Shown here: one piece after another, positions 34,388-46,767 of the stretch
How the letters are laid out: the number at the start of each line of letters is the position of its first letter
Numbering within the stretch: position 1 is the first letter of the stretch
Translations under genes and position numbers: made by a program
Notes under the pieces: model-generated
Told to the model about the DNA's origin: nothing
Seen by the model: the letters and a program-made list of their open reading frames with translations, nothing else
The model's database searches: none
Source: Parastagonospora avenae f. sp. tritici 18332-5
Taxonomy: Eukaryota > Ascomycota > Dothideomycetes > Pleosporales > Phaeosphaeriaceae
Assembly: GCA_022559985.1 (NCBI GenBank)
Contig: JAFJTR010000003.1
Coordinates: 310,001-374,000, forward strand
DNA: 64,000 nucleotides
Direction: 5' to 3'

Positions 34388-35300
34388 CCACGGGCTGAAT
34401 CACGACTGCAATTGTACATAGACTCACTACTATTGGCTTTTAACCAGCGTTTCTTTCCTTATTGTTATCATCAGCTTGCCCCACCGCAAAAGCAAGCAGG
34501 CGTTTCTCCTTTGGCGTGCAATTCTCTCCCTTTTTTTGTTAAGCATTTTCTTATTTTGATGGAGAAGGATCATACGATAGATGGAATGTTGAATGAGTAC
34601 GGCAACGCGAAGCGAAGCGGATACTTTGGGTTGTAGATATTTTAATTCTGACTGGCGGTTGCTGGTTGTTCATCTTCACTTGCTTGCTGTGCAGCTTCCA
34701 TGCGCTACTAGTGACAATGTGTTTCTTGACGTATGAGCGTGACGAGACTCGAGTGATTAATTAGCCTGGATTCGTGAGTTCGCGACATATTGAACACTTA
34801 CACGCTGCTATATCTGCAGCTTAATGCACCTGCGCAAGGCCATGAAGGGCTCCTAGCATTGAGTGAATGATGTGGAAAAGCGTGCAAACGGGAAAGGAAG
34901 TGTAATAGGCTTGGCACATGCACGCGTCCATGTGGCGCTAGCACCTCGCCCGCGTCGCGCGTTTGACAGTTCTTTGAGCACTGACGTCTCTCACTTCACA
35001 TAACCTCGTTGGACCCGACCGCTCTGTCTGCTCCACGCTCTCTCACCGGCCGCTAAACGAACCCCACACTCTCTTTTGCAGCCTACTTAAAAGCCTCTTT
35101 CAACTCCCTACTTTCTCTTATTCTGCGCCAACAACGAGCACGGCCAAGGGAACAGGGTGTTAATAGCAACTTGCCTAGATAGACATCTGCTGCTCCTTTA
35201 CAAAGGACTGGACGTGGGCGATGCTTGATTGCACGCGCTTATAGAGCATTGAGAAGAGCATACCGGGCCGCGTGCAACGCACGGCCTGGGGTAATACACA
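34388..35300. other. Intergenic, 0.9 kb
   Basis: Between two plus-strand genes. Pyrimidine-rich sequence at about 35000-35110 (CTCTCTCACC, CTCTTTTGC) is typical leader or promoter DNA for the helicase gene. No coding signal. Confidence 0.5.
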
Positions 35301-38300
35301 ATGGCGGAGGTTGTGGAGAAGATCAGGTAAGTCCCGTGGGACATGATTCTCCTACGCGGAACTGCCCCAGAGGTCACGTCTAACCATCTCTGTGCATACA
35401 GTGAGCTCCGAGCGCTACCGGAGGACCAGCATCTTTTTTGCCCACGCGTCGGTGAAGATGACCAAATATACTTCCCAGAAGACGTCGCCAACTATCCACC
35501 CGAAACCGATCCCGCCGAGCTCGAAGCCCGCACGACCAAATTGCAAGAGGCCCAAGAGCGCAAATGGTCCGCATTGAAGGCCATGGAGATACTCGCGTAT
35601 GACGGAGACGAGGCGGCACCACACAAGGAATGGCTCACCAGTCGAGTCGACAAGCACATGGAGAGCTGTGAAGTCTGCGTCAGAGTCTTCTACATGTCCA
35701 GGCCTGAGTGGCGCATACGCTTGATCGACACTTACGACGAGGAGAACATCGTCGATTTCATGCGCTTGGTCGACGAGAGCTGCTTGGGCCGCATACGGAA
35801 AGGACTGGAGGAGGCCAACAAGTTGCTGAGCAAAGCAGAGCCGAAAGAGAGGACCATGCGACTGCTACCACCCGAAAGCACGTATGCCTTCTTCGAAGCA
35901 TTGAGCTGCGATGCCATGATCCGGGATGAAGGCCTGCTCCAAGAAGTCTTCGACACGCCTTTCGACTTGGTGCAGACGAAGAAGCGCCTAAAGCTGCAAA
36001 CATACCTTCCAGCCATGACCCGCTTCTTGTTCAGTAAAAATGCGAGACGGCTTGACTGGGCTACCAAGTCATGGGTGGGGTTCAAGCGAAACTTGCTGAA
36101 GTCTGAGTTCGAATGGGCAGTGCGGGACCATCTCATCAAGGCTATGAGCAAGGTGCAGATGAACAATCTTGACATGTCCTACGTGCCCCTCTTTTGGGGC
36201 GGCATACGACTCATTATCGAGAGGATGGACAAGGAGCTCATTACAGAGTACATTCGTAGTCTTGACGGTGACTTTTACAGATTGATGCTTGACCATCTTT
36301 CCTTAAGACCGGAAGGCTTCTCGGAAGGCTTCTTTGAGCTAGTGGCTACCATGAAGCTGCTCCTTGAAAAGGCCCCGGTCGACTTCTGGGACGGCATAAA
36401 CGCCATTACTCCTTCCATTGCGAATGTGGCGGAGCAGGTCTTCAACAGCCCTGTCTTGAAGCACCTGTTGACCGCAGTTACATACGCCACAGAAGACCAG
36501 CAGAACCTCGAGGCTGCCTTCAGCTGGATACCGCCGTTTCTTGCGTCCATTAAAGTCTCCAACCTTGGCCCTGCGATTCGACCATTTGCTAATGCCCTCT
36601 TTGGCCGCTATCAGTTGGATCACTTTACACCACTAGCACGATCATATTGCTTCAAGCAAGGCATGCGAGTCCTTGTTGTCGCCTTCAAGACCATGGGCGA
36701 GTACAAACAACACACTGAATTTGTTGGGCAGCCCACAGTAAACGGCATGCTGGAGATGCTCACTACTTACATCGATCTGATCGTCGTCAACCTGAAGCGC
36801 TTCAATAGCAGCAAGGAGAACGGGGAAGAGCTGCAGCTGGCACTATCTGTGATTCAGTATGCTTTCCAGCTCGAGGCCAAGTCGCTGGTCGTTGAGAGAC
36901 AGCTCATCAACGCAAAGCAGCCTTCACCTACAGAGACGCCTTCATCTACCGCCATATGGAAGACTGTCCTCCGAGCCATCGATGCCAGCAATCTTGACCT
37001 TGCGACGCACTTGCTGATCGCCGGCAGAACGCTTATCGGTCTTGAGCCATTGGTCATGAAGGCGGGAGTGGACAAAGTGCCTGCAACAGTACGGCACTTT
37101 AACGATCGCTTCAAGACACTCTCTCAATCCATCACTGATGTTGTCGAACGACTATCAGAATTTCAACCGGCGAAGTTACAGGCCCTATTTGAAAAACCAA
37201 GTGCAGCTGGCGCCATCATCTCCCTCCTTTTCTCATCTACTGAAGACACGAGAAGTGCTGTCATCGAACTTCTCAAGATTATCAGCTCAGAAGACGAACG
37301 TCGGAACGCTCTGCAGCACATCCTCAGGACCTATTACCGCAACGCATTGGGCGGTATTACCGACTCGATCCGCCAAGTCAAGATTAGGAAAGCTTTTGCT
37401 CCCGCGCCTAGCATGATCAAGACTTGCTCTGACATTATCGATGTCATGTGCAATTCGCAAGATGGTATATTGCGATCTCGAAGACTTGAACAGGGCGAAA
37501 TAACAACTACCATGATCTTCTGGAGGGGCCAGTGGGAGATGCTCACAATGATTTTCGCCACCACAGAAGCGTGGAGTGTCTTGGGTTCCTACGAGAAACA
37601 GCAGATGATGGACTTTTGCCGAGACACGATGCAGTTCGCAGATCAGCTCTTCGACCAATACAGCATCTTGGTCACTGCCCTGAAAGCTAATGCTGAAGAA
37701 GGAAGCAAGAAATCGAATTTGCTGAAAGAGCTTCTAGCTGAACCCGCCAATGCTATGGACGGGCTCGCCGGGTGGCTACGTCTACGTGACGAGTTTTTGT
37801 CCAGTAAATCCGTCACGTTGATCAGCAAGCTTCTTGTCCGCCTTCACAACGTGTCCATCGAAATCACAGCGGACACTCTATCATATATGGAGAGAGTCGT
37901 GTCTGGCGACATTCGCGCCAAGCTTAGCGCGACACAACAGGCCGAATTGCAGCAGGCTCTGGAGACGCATCTTGGTCGTCCTCTAGTGAAGGAGGAAGAA
38001 GTCAAGCCAAAGCAAGCCTCGATAAGCAAATGGATGTCGACTGGTACAGACCGGGCATCGCCTTCAGGCAACCTTATGTCACAATTAACATCAGGTGCGA
38101 ATGCATTCCAGCAAAAGCGAGAGCAGATGAAGGCTGCGGAGGCCAAGACTGCGAAATTGAAAACTCTGGAAATTCAGAAGGCTGCGCAGCAAGACGATTT
38201 CAAGAAGAAGCGCCAGCTGGAGAAGCAGAAACGTGAACAAGAAAAGGCCGCTGCCATCGCGAAAGCAAGAGCTGCTCGAGGCATACCATCGCACATCGCA

Positions 38301-41300
38301 GAAGCGGGTTCTGGTCTAGAAGGCCTAGGTGTCCTAGGTAAAGATCAGGCTGCGAAAGGAGAGGGTCTCATGCACTCATCTGATGAGTCCGATGAGAGCG
38401 ACGGTGATCTCGACGAAGAGATCTTCGGCATCAAGAAGACCAAGAACAAGGCTGGACCAAAGACTAACATCATTAACGAGGTCAAGATCCAGATGCCTAC
38501 CAAGAAGAAGAGGGCGGTGCGTTCTGCTCGAGACATGCGTGCTCGCCTTGCGCCTGATCTGACCGCTCTTCACCGGGCTTTCCTCGGTTGGGACTACTTC
38601 CACCAAGGCGATTATCCACCAAAAGCACGCCCGGAAATGTACTCCAAGATTCCTACAACATTTCGCACCCCCAACGATTATCAGTCTACTTTCGAAGCTT
38701 TTCTCACGCTTGAGGCATGGCAAGGTTTTGTCAAGGAACGTGAAGCAAATCAGGCCAAGCCGTACGAAGTTCGCATAACGTCAAGAGCGAGCGTCGATGC
38801 GTTCCAGGAACTCGGAAGTACCATGACATTTGCCGAAAACAAGGAGATGCAGATTGGTGAGGGCGACATTGTGGTGCTGTCAGTGTCTCGACAACTATCG
38901 GCAAATGAGCCCTCTTGTCTCGCTAGAGTCTCCAAAACCAAGAAGAAAGGGCAACACATGGAAGTGTTGTATCGTGTCATACCTGCAAACCCGCTATCGT
39001 CTTCGTTGCAGCCAAACAACACCGTGTTCGGATTAAAGGTCCAGAACATCATGACCCTAGAGCGCGAGTACGGTGCATTGAAGGGTCTCCAGTACTACGA
39101 CTTGTGCGACGAGATCATCAAGGCTAAGCCATCTCCTTTGTTGACATACAGTGACAAGCAAACCGAGCCTCTGATCCAGAATTACAATGTGAACAAGGCG
39201 CAGGCGAAAGCCATCAAGTCAGCGATTGACAACGATGCTTTCACGTTGATTCAAGGGTAAGGGTTGATATTTTTACTGTCTTGGGCTATGCTAACGTGGT
39301 ACAGTCCACCCGGTTCGGGTAAAACCAAGACGATTACTGCGATTGTGGGAGCGGTTTTGTCAGACACCCTCCGCAATCGTGGCACAACCATTACTGTTCC
39401 TGGCCAGCAGCGTTCAGAAACTGCGTCCAAGAAGCTTCTGGTCTGCGCACCCAGTAACGCTGCTGTTGACGAGTTGGTCATGCGTTTCAAGGCCGGCATT
39501 AAGACACTCAATGGCGAAGAACGGAAAGTCAACATCGTACGTCTTGGTCGCATGGACAAGCTCAACGTAGCTGTGCAGGACGTATGTCTAGAAGGCCTCA
39601 TCAGTAAGAGGCTCGGTCAAGATCCAGTTCAAGAGAAAAAGCAAGATCCAGAAGCGACAAAAAAGATTTACCAAGAACACAAGCAAGTTTCTGAGCAGTT
39701 GAGAATTGCGTGGGCGCAAAACGATAGTGGAGAAGTGAAGGGCGATGCTGCGGAAAAGCTTAAGAGCGATATTGCTGCGCTGGCTAAGCGTAAAGCTGCC
39801 CTAGGTAGACAAATCGACAACAGCAAGGACGATGAGAGACTCCAGAGTCGTAACTCAGACCTCAGCCGTCGCAGGGCGCAAGAAGCGATCCTTAACGATG
39901 CACATATTATTTGTGCTACGCTGAGTGGTTCCGGACACGAGATGTTCCAGGGACTCAGTATAGAGTTCGAGACTGTCATCATTGACGAGGCCGCGCAGTG
40001 TGTTGAGCTGAGCGCCCTCATTCCCCTGAAGTACGGTTGCGCAAAGTGCGTGCTGGTTGGTGATCCAAAACAATTACCACCAACGGTGTTTTCAAAGGTG
40101 GCAGAGCGCCATCAGTACTCGCAGAGTCTGTTCGCTCGTATGGAGAAGAACCATCCCAACGACGTGCATCTACTCGACACGCAGTACCGTATGCATCCTG
40201 AGATCAGCTTGTTTCCTAGTCGGGAATTCTACGACGGCAAGCTCATGGATGGCGGGGACATGGCGACTATCCGCAAGCAACCATGGCATCAGAGTATGCT
40301 CTTTGGACCGTACCGCTTCTTTGATGTAGCAGGCCAACATTCAGCCGCGCCAAAGGGTCACTCGCTCATAAATCGTGCCGAGATTGAAGTGGCAATGAAG
40401 CTGTATCATCGACTGACATCAGACTTTCCCGACAACAACTTCCGAGGCAAAATTGGCATCATCACTCCGTATAAGAGTCAGTTGGCGGAGCTCAAAATTC
40501 GCTTTTCGTCCGCCTATGGAGCTCAAATCCTCGAAGACATTGACTTCAATACCGCGGACGCCTTTCAAGGCCGAGAGGCCGAGATCATTATTTTCTCCTG
40601 CGTGCGAGCGTCCGATCGGGGCGGCCTTGGTTTCTTGGAGGACATTCGACGTATGAATGTCGGTCTGACGCGCGCGAAGTCTTCTATGTGGGTGCTCGGC
40701 CACGCGCCGTCACTTAGTCGTGGCGACTTCTGGCGTGGATTGGTGGAAGATGCCCAGAAGAGAAAGCGATTCACAACTGGAAATCTGACCCAGATGCTCA
40801 ACCAGCATTCGAGCAAGTTCCCTGCTCCTAAAGAAGGCTATGTTCAGCCACATCGACCGCTGGTCGAGATCAAGTCTGAACCTATGAGTCGCTCGGGAAG
40901 TGGCCAGTCAAACGAATCGGACCGCAAACCTATCAAGCAGGAGATCAAGCAGGAAGTCAAACAGGAGCTCAAAGAGGAGCCGGGCCTTGTCCACCACCCG
41001 AAGCGCAAGGCTGAAGACAAGGACGAATTTGACCTCTTTGGCGGTTTGCAGGATGATGGCGACGTCAATATGGAAGATGCACAATCAGATTCCGCATCGA
41101 ACACCCTCAATGGTGGTAGTGGTCGATCGACGCCAGCTGCATCCTCGGACATTGCACGAAAGAGCGCCACTCCCGGTGTAGATGCACCAAATGGCGCTGA
41201 CGCTGGGGCGGGTCCTACACATGTGCTGGCCGCCATGGCGAAGCCCAAGATCAGGCGGAAACCAAACCCATTCATCACGAAGAAGAAGAAACCGAAGACT

Positions 41301-41306
41301 GGATAA
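35301..41306 (+). CDS. sen1: Sen1-type RNA/DNA helicase (superfamily 1)
   Basis: Three exons, 35301-35326, 35402-39256 and 39305-41306; 1960 aa. The first exon holds eight codons (MAEVVEKI) plus two bases. Sen1 unwinds RNA-DNA hybrids and ends transcription of non-coding and some coding RNAs by RNA polymerase II. Residues 1 to about 800 form the helical Sen1 N-terminal domain; 880-1000 are a charged linker with coiled coil (KREQMKAAEAKTAKLK). The helicase core has Walker A GPPGSGKT at 1294-1301, CAPSNAAVDELV (motif Ia), DEAA at 1521-1524 (Walker B), GDPKQLPPTV, LDTQYRMHPEI, DAFQGREAEIIIFSCVRA (motif V) and RRMNVGLTRAK (motif VI). The end is disordered with lysine-rich repeats (IKQEIKQEVKQELKEE) and a basic terminus (RRKPNPFITKKKKPKTG) suited to nuclear import. 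Intron 2 splits the first Gly codon of Walker A. Confidence 0.97.
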
Positions 41307-42636
41307 ATTCGGAAGTCATGGACATTGGAGAAGATGAAGGGTGATGTTGAGCATATTTGCATACTGGGCAAGCACTTGCGTTGGCTTGTCTATCTGGCGT
41401 TTTCTATGGCCTGACTTTTCCCGGCTTTAGCATAGGCACGGTGTTTTGAAATTATATAACTTGTATCATGTACATGTGGCAGAGGCCTTTTAGCATTAGC
41501 AGATTGAAGGTAATGTGGAGGAGGAGCATGCTTGCTCTTCCCGGCGGCTTGAAGCTGACGACATCTTCTCACGAGCCACAAAGCCCGCGGCGTTTGGGGC
41601 CGAGATCAGACCGACGACGATCGCCTGTGCGCTGGACGTGCCGTGATTTGTATCCGTAGGCTCAGGAGCGGTCTGCATTAGTACGTGAATAAGGAGGGAC
41701 TCCTTCGTGGCGTGTAATTTAGCGTGGCTCGTCAGTAACCATGTGGAAATCTGTAGATCGCAACTTATCGCTTACCGCCTTGACTCGTCCTCGACTCGCA
41801 CCGAGCTGCAGACGCCATGTGCACAAAATTATCTCGATTTCAAGAAACTTCCTTGTCCAGCTTTGAACACTCGCTGGTTCGATTCATTGATTGCTAGAGC
41901 ACGATCCTCGATCCTTTGTGGGCTTTTCATCTTCGTTGCGCATGAGAGATCGGAAGCACATCCTCCCTTTGAGCGATTCTGTTGGTTACACCGCATGCTC
42001 GTCCGACCACATTCCTCTCGTACCACGATCCAAGGCACCAAGGACCAATCTGTTGTTCGGCTAAGGGCATATCTGAACGCGGCTGAAGAATTGTTGGTGT
42101 GTCGTTACCACAATGCGACTTTCCCGCGCAAAGAATTCACATTTCTCGTGACATGCAATGACCCAACATCATCAAAGACATATCCCGTCGCGCCCGTCTG
42201 CCAGTTACCCCGACTTCAGCTCGATCAAACTCCGCCAGTCCCGCCCAAAGCCAGCGTTCAATACGCTGCCGTGTGACTTTGGTACCACGTCGAGACAACT
42301 GCATATACCAACACGTCGATTACCGCCCTGCGTCACACAACAGGGCCGCTCCTCCCTTCAGGTTCAGGAGAATTTCTGACACGCAGGACGCTTGTATGCA
42401 CGTCGCCACGAAGCCCCTGGCTAACGTTGCAACGAGCGTCCATCAGTCTTGGTGAGATACAACGACAACTGCATATGCGGTCACTTGTCGCCTGCGAGTC
42501 TCGTGGTTGTACCACGTTTTCTCGAGCCAAACATTGATTGACGGGTGTGTGTCTTGCTCGCAAGAGGAAACGACGAGCTGCAGCTGGGCGGTTGCGTGGA
42601 GTCCTTTTAGAGCGGTCTGGTACCCCGGTTGCGAAG
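41307..42636. other. Intergenic, 1.3 kb
   Basis: Between two plus-strand genes. A plus-strand open frame at 41707-42276 has no ATG at its start and no features. No supported gene. Confidence 0.5.
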
Positions 42637-44841
42637 ATGCTTTCTTCTTCTCGATCCAGCTCCACAAATAGCCTTCTGAATCTCTTTCCAATGTTTGGGC
42701 ATCCGGGTATTAGTGCGCTTGAGTATGCGGGGCAGCTCGAGAAGATGAGGGAGCAGCAGAGGAAGAGTGAGACATCGCTTAAGCGCCGGTCTGGGACGAG
42801 TACTCAAGACAAGACGAATTCCTCGACTACTGCTGGAGCGGAGGAAGATGCTGCTGAACTTTCTCCTCCGGTACATTTCATTGATGAGTTTGGCTGCCAG
42901 CAGAGAAGAAGAGGAACTTTCATCAATCATACTCCGCGGAAATACGAGTTGCGATCGAGCCAGACAATGGAGATGAGTCGACCATCACGTGCCGAAAGTG
43001 AGAACTACTCTCGCCCACTATCCCGACAAAGCAGCATGGCCAGCGGAAGTCCTGCAATGGCAAGTCAGCCTGCGTACAGTCCGTCAACGAACTCGAGTTC
43101 CTTCGGCAAGCGCTCCACCCTCAATCATGAAACGGTGGCTGAGCTTGACTCAACCGAGATTGGCATGTCTTCGTCTCCAGAAGTGTACATGCCATCGAGG
43201 TCACATCGGCGTTCGCTTTCGGCGCCTCACGGCAAGATCCTCACTTACGAGCCAGGCACTGACACGTCGGTCAGCCATCTGAGCAAAGACCCCAGCCTCC
43301 GTAGTACAAGCCTAGCCAGTCACCAACCTCGACCTCAAGAAAAGAAACGTCAACGACGCCAGACGCCCTTTAAGGTTATTACTTCGACGCAGATTAATGT
43401 ACCCCGACATGCACCACTAGAGCCTTGGGTAGCTGAGCATCGCCGCAGAGAAACGACTGAAACCTTCGAGACTATTGGCGACGTACCTGTTGACATGGAC
43501 CGTGAGCTGTCTGCCGAGTTTGGTACTTTTGGAGTCATTCAGAGGTATTTTGAGAGCCAAGGAGGTGGTCCAGTAGCCGCACCGAGTACAGTATCAGGAG
43601 ACCGGTCCACAAAATTGACAGGCGTCACGCTGCCTGTGTCTGATGAGTCGAGCTTGGAGAAGTCCTTCCTCGAGCCCATCGCCATCTACCCCATTGAGGA
43701 ACTCGAGCTGCCAGATGATCCACCGCCGGTACCAAGTCGGAGCCCGAAACGCCTCACCAACCCAGCTTTCCCAACAAGCCCCAGGCCCTTGAGGGTGCGG
43801 GACAGCGACTTCAACATTGCTGCCGAAGGTGAATATTCGCCTTATGAGCCGGACGAAGATGTCCTGCACGTTGCAAAAAAGAGGACAACAGCACGCCCCA
43901 CGGTGGAACATGCTGCCTGGATTGGGTCGCCCAACGTGGGCAGACTTGCGCCACCGATTCTCGGCCACGATGCCATCACGGCGAGTAGTAACCTGGGACT
44001 CAACGACCTCAGCTTCTGGCTCAAGAACACCGGGCCTGCATCTGCACCTCAGCCAACGACACAAGAGCAGAAGAAGAAGGGCATGAAACTGTTCAAGGTG
44101 AAGCAACGAAAGAGCCTCGCTGCCCGCGTAGGCTCCGTGGAAGGCTCTCCCCAGCGAGCGCGGAACCGACCTGCGGTGCCATCATGCGCGAAGGAAATGA
44201 CAACATCGAAAGGAGCGCGCCATCTCAAAATCATCATCCCAACTGAATCGCCAGCGGGATACCAACCACTTACTTTACCCATAATCAAGCAACGCCACTC
44301 CCGCCACATCTCCATCTCCTTCACTGAGGAAATGCTCAACCCCCTCGCCAGCCCAGCTGTCGAACACATCATCTCGACGTTCGAGCCACAGGACCGCTCT
44401 ACCTCCTCCGCAACGGCTCCCAAATCCCCTCGGAGTCCAAAGCGCTCGGCCAAGGCCCCGAAATCAGTGCCTGTCAACGATCATCCTCTCGCTGCCCCAT
44501 CGCCGTCGAGAGATGAATTGACGCGCGCGAGGAAGTTAAGGGATTTGCAGAGGATCAAGAGAAAGCCCGTACCGAAGCAGGATACTTCGGCCGGCGCTCT
44601 TCCCACACCCGCGCACACGCCCGAGCCATGTGAGCGTGAGCATGTCGAGAAAGACGACGCTGAAGACAAAGTGGCGCGCATGCAGGACCAGGTGCAAGCG
44701 ATGCAGCGGCAAATCGCGCAGCTTGCGGAGGCTTTGGCGGAGACGGTGGGGCTGGATGTCGAAGGTGGTGAAGTCAAGGGGGAGGAGGTTCTGCAGGCTT
44801 GGAAGCGGATGCGGGATTCGAGGGTTATTGGCGTTAATTAA
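42637..44841 (+). CDS. Large disordered hypothetical protein with C-terminal coiled coil
   Basis: A single-exon frame of 734 aa from the first ATG, MLSSSRSSS. The frame extends upstream without ATG, so this start is the only plausible one. The N-terminus has a short hydrophobic/aromatic block (SLLNLFPMFGHPGISALEY). The middle is Ser/Pro/Arg-rich and low in complexity. Islands that look conserved are FGTFGVIQRYFESQG near residue 300 and KHIRSFTEEML-like sequence (SRHISISFTEEML) near 560. A coiled-coil follows near the end (EDKVARMQDQVQAMQRQIAQ, then LAEALAETVG). I recognise no family. The many Ser-Pro and Arg-X-X-Ser sites suggest a phosphorylated scaffold or cytoskeletal/cell-polarity protein, but that is inference only. 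It follows Sen1 on the same strand with a 1.3-kb gap. Confidence 0.8.
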   Translation: MLSSSRSSSTNSLLNLFPMFGHPGISALEYAGQLEKMREQQRKSETSLKRRSGTSTQDKTNSSTTAGAEEDAAELSPPVHFIDEFGCQQRRRGTFINHTPRKYELRSSQTMEMSRPSRAESENYSRPLSRQSSMASGSPAMASQPAYSPSTNSSSFGKRSTLNHETVAELDSTEIGMSSSPEVYMPSRSHRRSLSAPHGKILTYEPGTDTSVSHLSKDPSLRSTSLASHQPRPQEKKRQRRQTPFKVITSTQINVPRHAPLEPWVAEHRRRETTETFETIGDVPVDMDRELSAEFGTFGVIQRYFESQGGGPVAAPSTVSGDRSTKLTGVTLPVSDESSLEKSFLEPIAIYPIEELELPDDPPPVPSRSPKRLTNPAFPTSPRPLRVRDSDFNIAAEGEYSPYEPDEDVLHVAKKRTTARPTVEHAAWIGSPNVGRLAPPILGHDAITASSNLGLNDLSFWLKNTGPASAPQPTTQEQKKKGMKLFKVKQRKSLAARVGSVEGSPQRARNRPAVPSCAKEMTTSKGARHLKIIIPTESPAGYQPLTLPIIKQRHSRHISISFTEEMLNPLASPAVEHIISTFEPQDRSTSSATAPKSPRSPKRSAKAPKSVPVNDHPLAAPSPSRDELTRARKLRDLQRIKRKPVPKQDTSAGALPTPAHTPEPCEREHVEKDDAEDKVARMQDQVQAMQRQIAQLAEALAETVGLDVEGGEVKGEEVLQAWKRMRDSRVIGVN

Positions 44842-45342
44842 TGGAGAGATGGGTGATAGAGCGGAGAATATAGGTATAGAAGAAGCGGACGTCTGGGATA
44901 AAGATGTACTTAACGACTGACATGTTTACATATATACTTAGCACCACTTAGTTTCATTCAATATGTTCTCTTCAAGAAAATGCACTGCTAATGGATGGTG
45001 TGAGGTCTTCTTATGTCTGGGATGGACGCTGTTCCTGAACACGGGGGTGGGCGATCATGACGTGCAGTCTATTTATAGGTTGCTGTGCCCGAGCTGGGGA
45101 GCTCTTTCTCAGCGTGTTCGAAGAATAAACAGGACGCCTTCCTCAAGCCATTCCTTACTATTCTCTCTGCCCGCCAGCAATTCCCACCATCCTCATTCAT
45201 CCAGCCGTCCCCTCCTCCGTCCCACAATCCCCACACCGCCAGCTTATCGATAAGCCATTCTCAAACACGCATTACGCAACCCTCCCCCAACCGCGTCTCC
45301 CGCGACCATTTCTTCAATTGCAGCCTAAAAACACCATAGACG
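44842..45342. other. Intergenic, 0.5 kb
   Basis: Promoter and leader of the acetyltransferase gene, with a TATTTATA-like element near 45070 and a pyrimidine-rich leader (45150-45340). No coding signal. Confidence 0.5.
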
Positions 45343-45945
45343 ATGTCTTCCGACGCCTCGACCCCGCTCTTCAGCTCTGAGCTCATTTCCGCCGAAGTTG
45401 TCAAGCAATTACCCGAGGGCTACGGGTGCCGCCCAATACAGCGCGATGACTTCCACAAGGGCTTCCTGGATGTATTGCGAGTCTTGACGACGGTTGGGGA
45501 TGTAACTGAGGAGGTGGGATACATCCTTTCCTTAGCTTTACCAATTCCTTCTCTCATTTCGTTTCTAATCCGTCGCTTTGGCTAACCCACCCCCCAACAG
45601 CAATGGAACGAGCGCTACACCTGGATGTCCGCGCGCAACGACACGTACTACCTCCTCTGCATCACCGACAGCGCCAACGCCATCGTCGGCACGGGCGCGC
45701 TCATCGTCGAGCGCAAATTCATCCACCAGCTCGGGCTCGTCGGGCACATTGAGGACATTGCCGTCGCCAAGGATCAGCAGGGCAAGAAACTCGGGCTCAG
45801 GATTATTCAGGCGCTCGACTTTGTCGCGGAGAAGGTCGGCTGCTATAAGACGATTTTGGACTGTAGTGAGGCCAATGAGGGTTTTTATGTCAAGTGTGGG
45901 TTTAAGAGGGCGGGGTTGGAGATGGCGCATTATTATGGGCGGTGA
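45343..45945 (+). CDS. gna1: Glucosamine 6-phosphate N-acetyltransferase
   Basis: Two exons, 45343-45513 and 45601-45945; 171 aa. The enzyme acetylates glucosamine 6-phosphate with acetyl-CoA in the cytosol, a step toward UDP-GlcNAc for chitin, glycoproteins and GPI anchors. Recognisable family sequence: LPEGYGCRPIQRDDFHKGFLDVLRVLTTVG, then WMSARNDTYYLLCI, VGTGALIVERKFIHQLG, the acetyl-CoA loop HIEDIAVAKDQQGKKLGLRII, and the substrate-side end YKTILDCSEANEGFYVKCGF with GLEMAHYY. Length agrees with yeast Gna1 (159 aa). The 87-nt intron begins with GTGGGA, a weak but usable donor, and ends CCCAACAG. Only this splice joins the two parts in frame. Confidence 0.95.
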
Positions 45946-46767
45946 AGAGGGAGGATGGGTGAGTGAGGTAGGGGTGAATAAGAGGGCTGGGATGCTGGGA
46001 TTGCATTCGAAGCGTTGTTTATATCGCATGAGAGGTGGCATCCAACATAGAGAAGAATAGAGCATACGATGCGCTGCATTGATTCAACGACGAGTTCATT
46101 CTTGAACAGCCTTCAAGGAGATACATCGTGCAACTTGTTCCTTTTCATGCAGTCCCTAAGTTCGTCTCTATCTTGAAGTGCAAATGGAGTTGATAGCGCT
46201 TATGCTTTCTCTCACCTGCGTGCACAACAAACGCCTCAAGCAGTGCATTCACATATGCTGGCACCATTGACTAGACCAATACATACCAGACCAAGCAATG
46301 AGTTGTTAATCTATCTCTAGTAAGGCAGGCAAGTTGTCGGCGCGGTTAACTGTGCTACCTCTAGTTACGCCGGAACGAGGTGATTTTTTTTGCTAATTTT
46401 TTTGGCGCGAGTTCAATGCCTTCTTACTGCTCTTATCCTGCTTACTTTGATTGTTATGTTTTTGCGTTACCGGAGGTGTGTATTTGGTGTTGCTCGTAGG
46501 TAAGTGAGCTCCGCGCTACTGCAGGTACATCCATGTGTTTCTCGCTTGACTTTTACTACCTTTTCGGCACGACAGCAGAACTAGGACTTCTCAACAGTAG
46601 TTTGCGACACTCAGAGCTTGCCGTTTAAGAAATTAGGTACGAGAATACTTGCTTGCGAACATCTTCTGACGTGCGCCTTATCTGTGTGGAGCAAAGTCGC
46701 ATGACTCACGAAAGGCATCTCACTATTTGGACTCTGAAGGCTGGGTCGTCCACACCATCAAGAAGAT
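45946..46767. other. Intergenic, 0.8 kb
   Basis: Between two plus-strand genes. Runs of T near 46385-46410. No coding signal. Confidence 0.5.

Noticed and set aside
41707..42276. 189-codon plus-strand open frame
   Set aside because: Begins without ATG, has no domain or membrane pattern, and follows directly on the Sen1 3' region.
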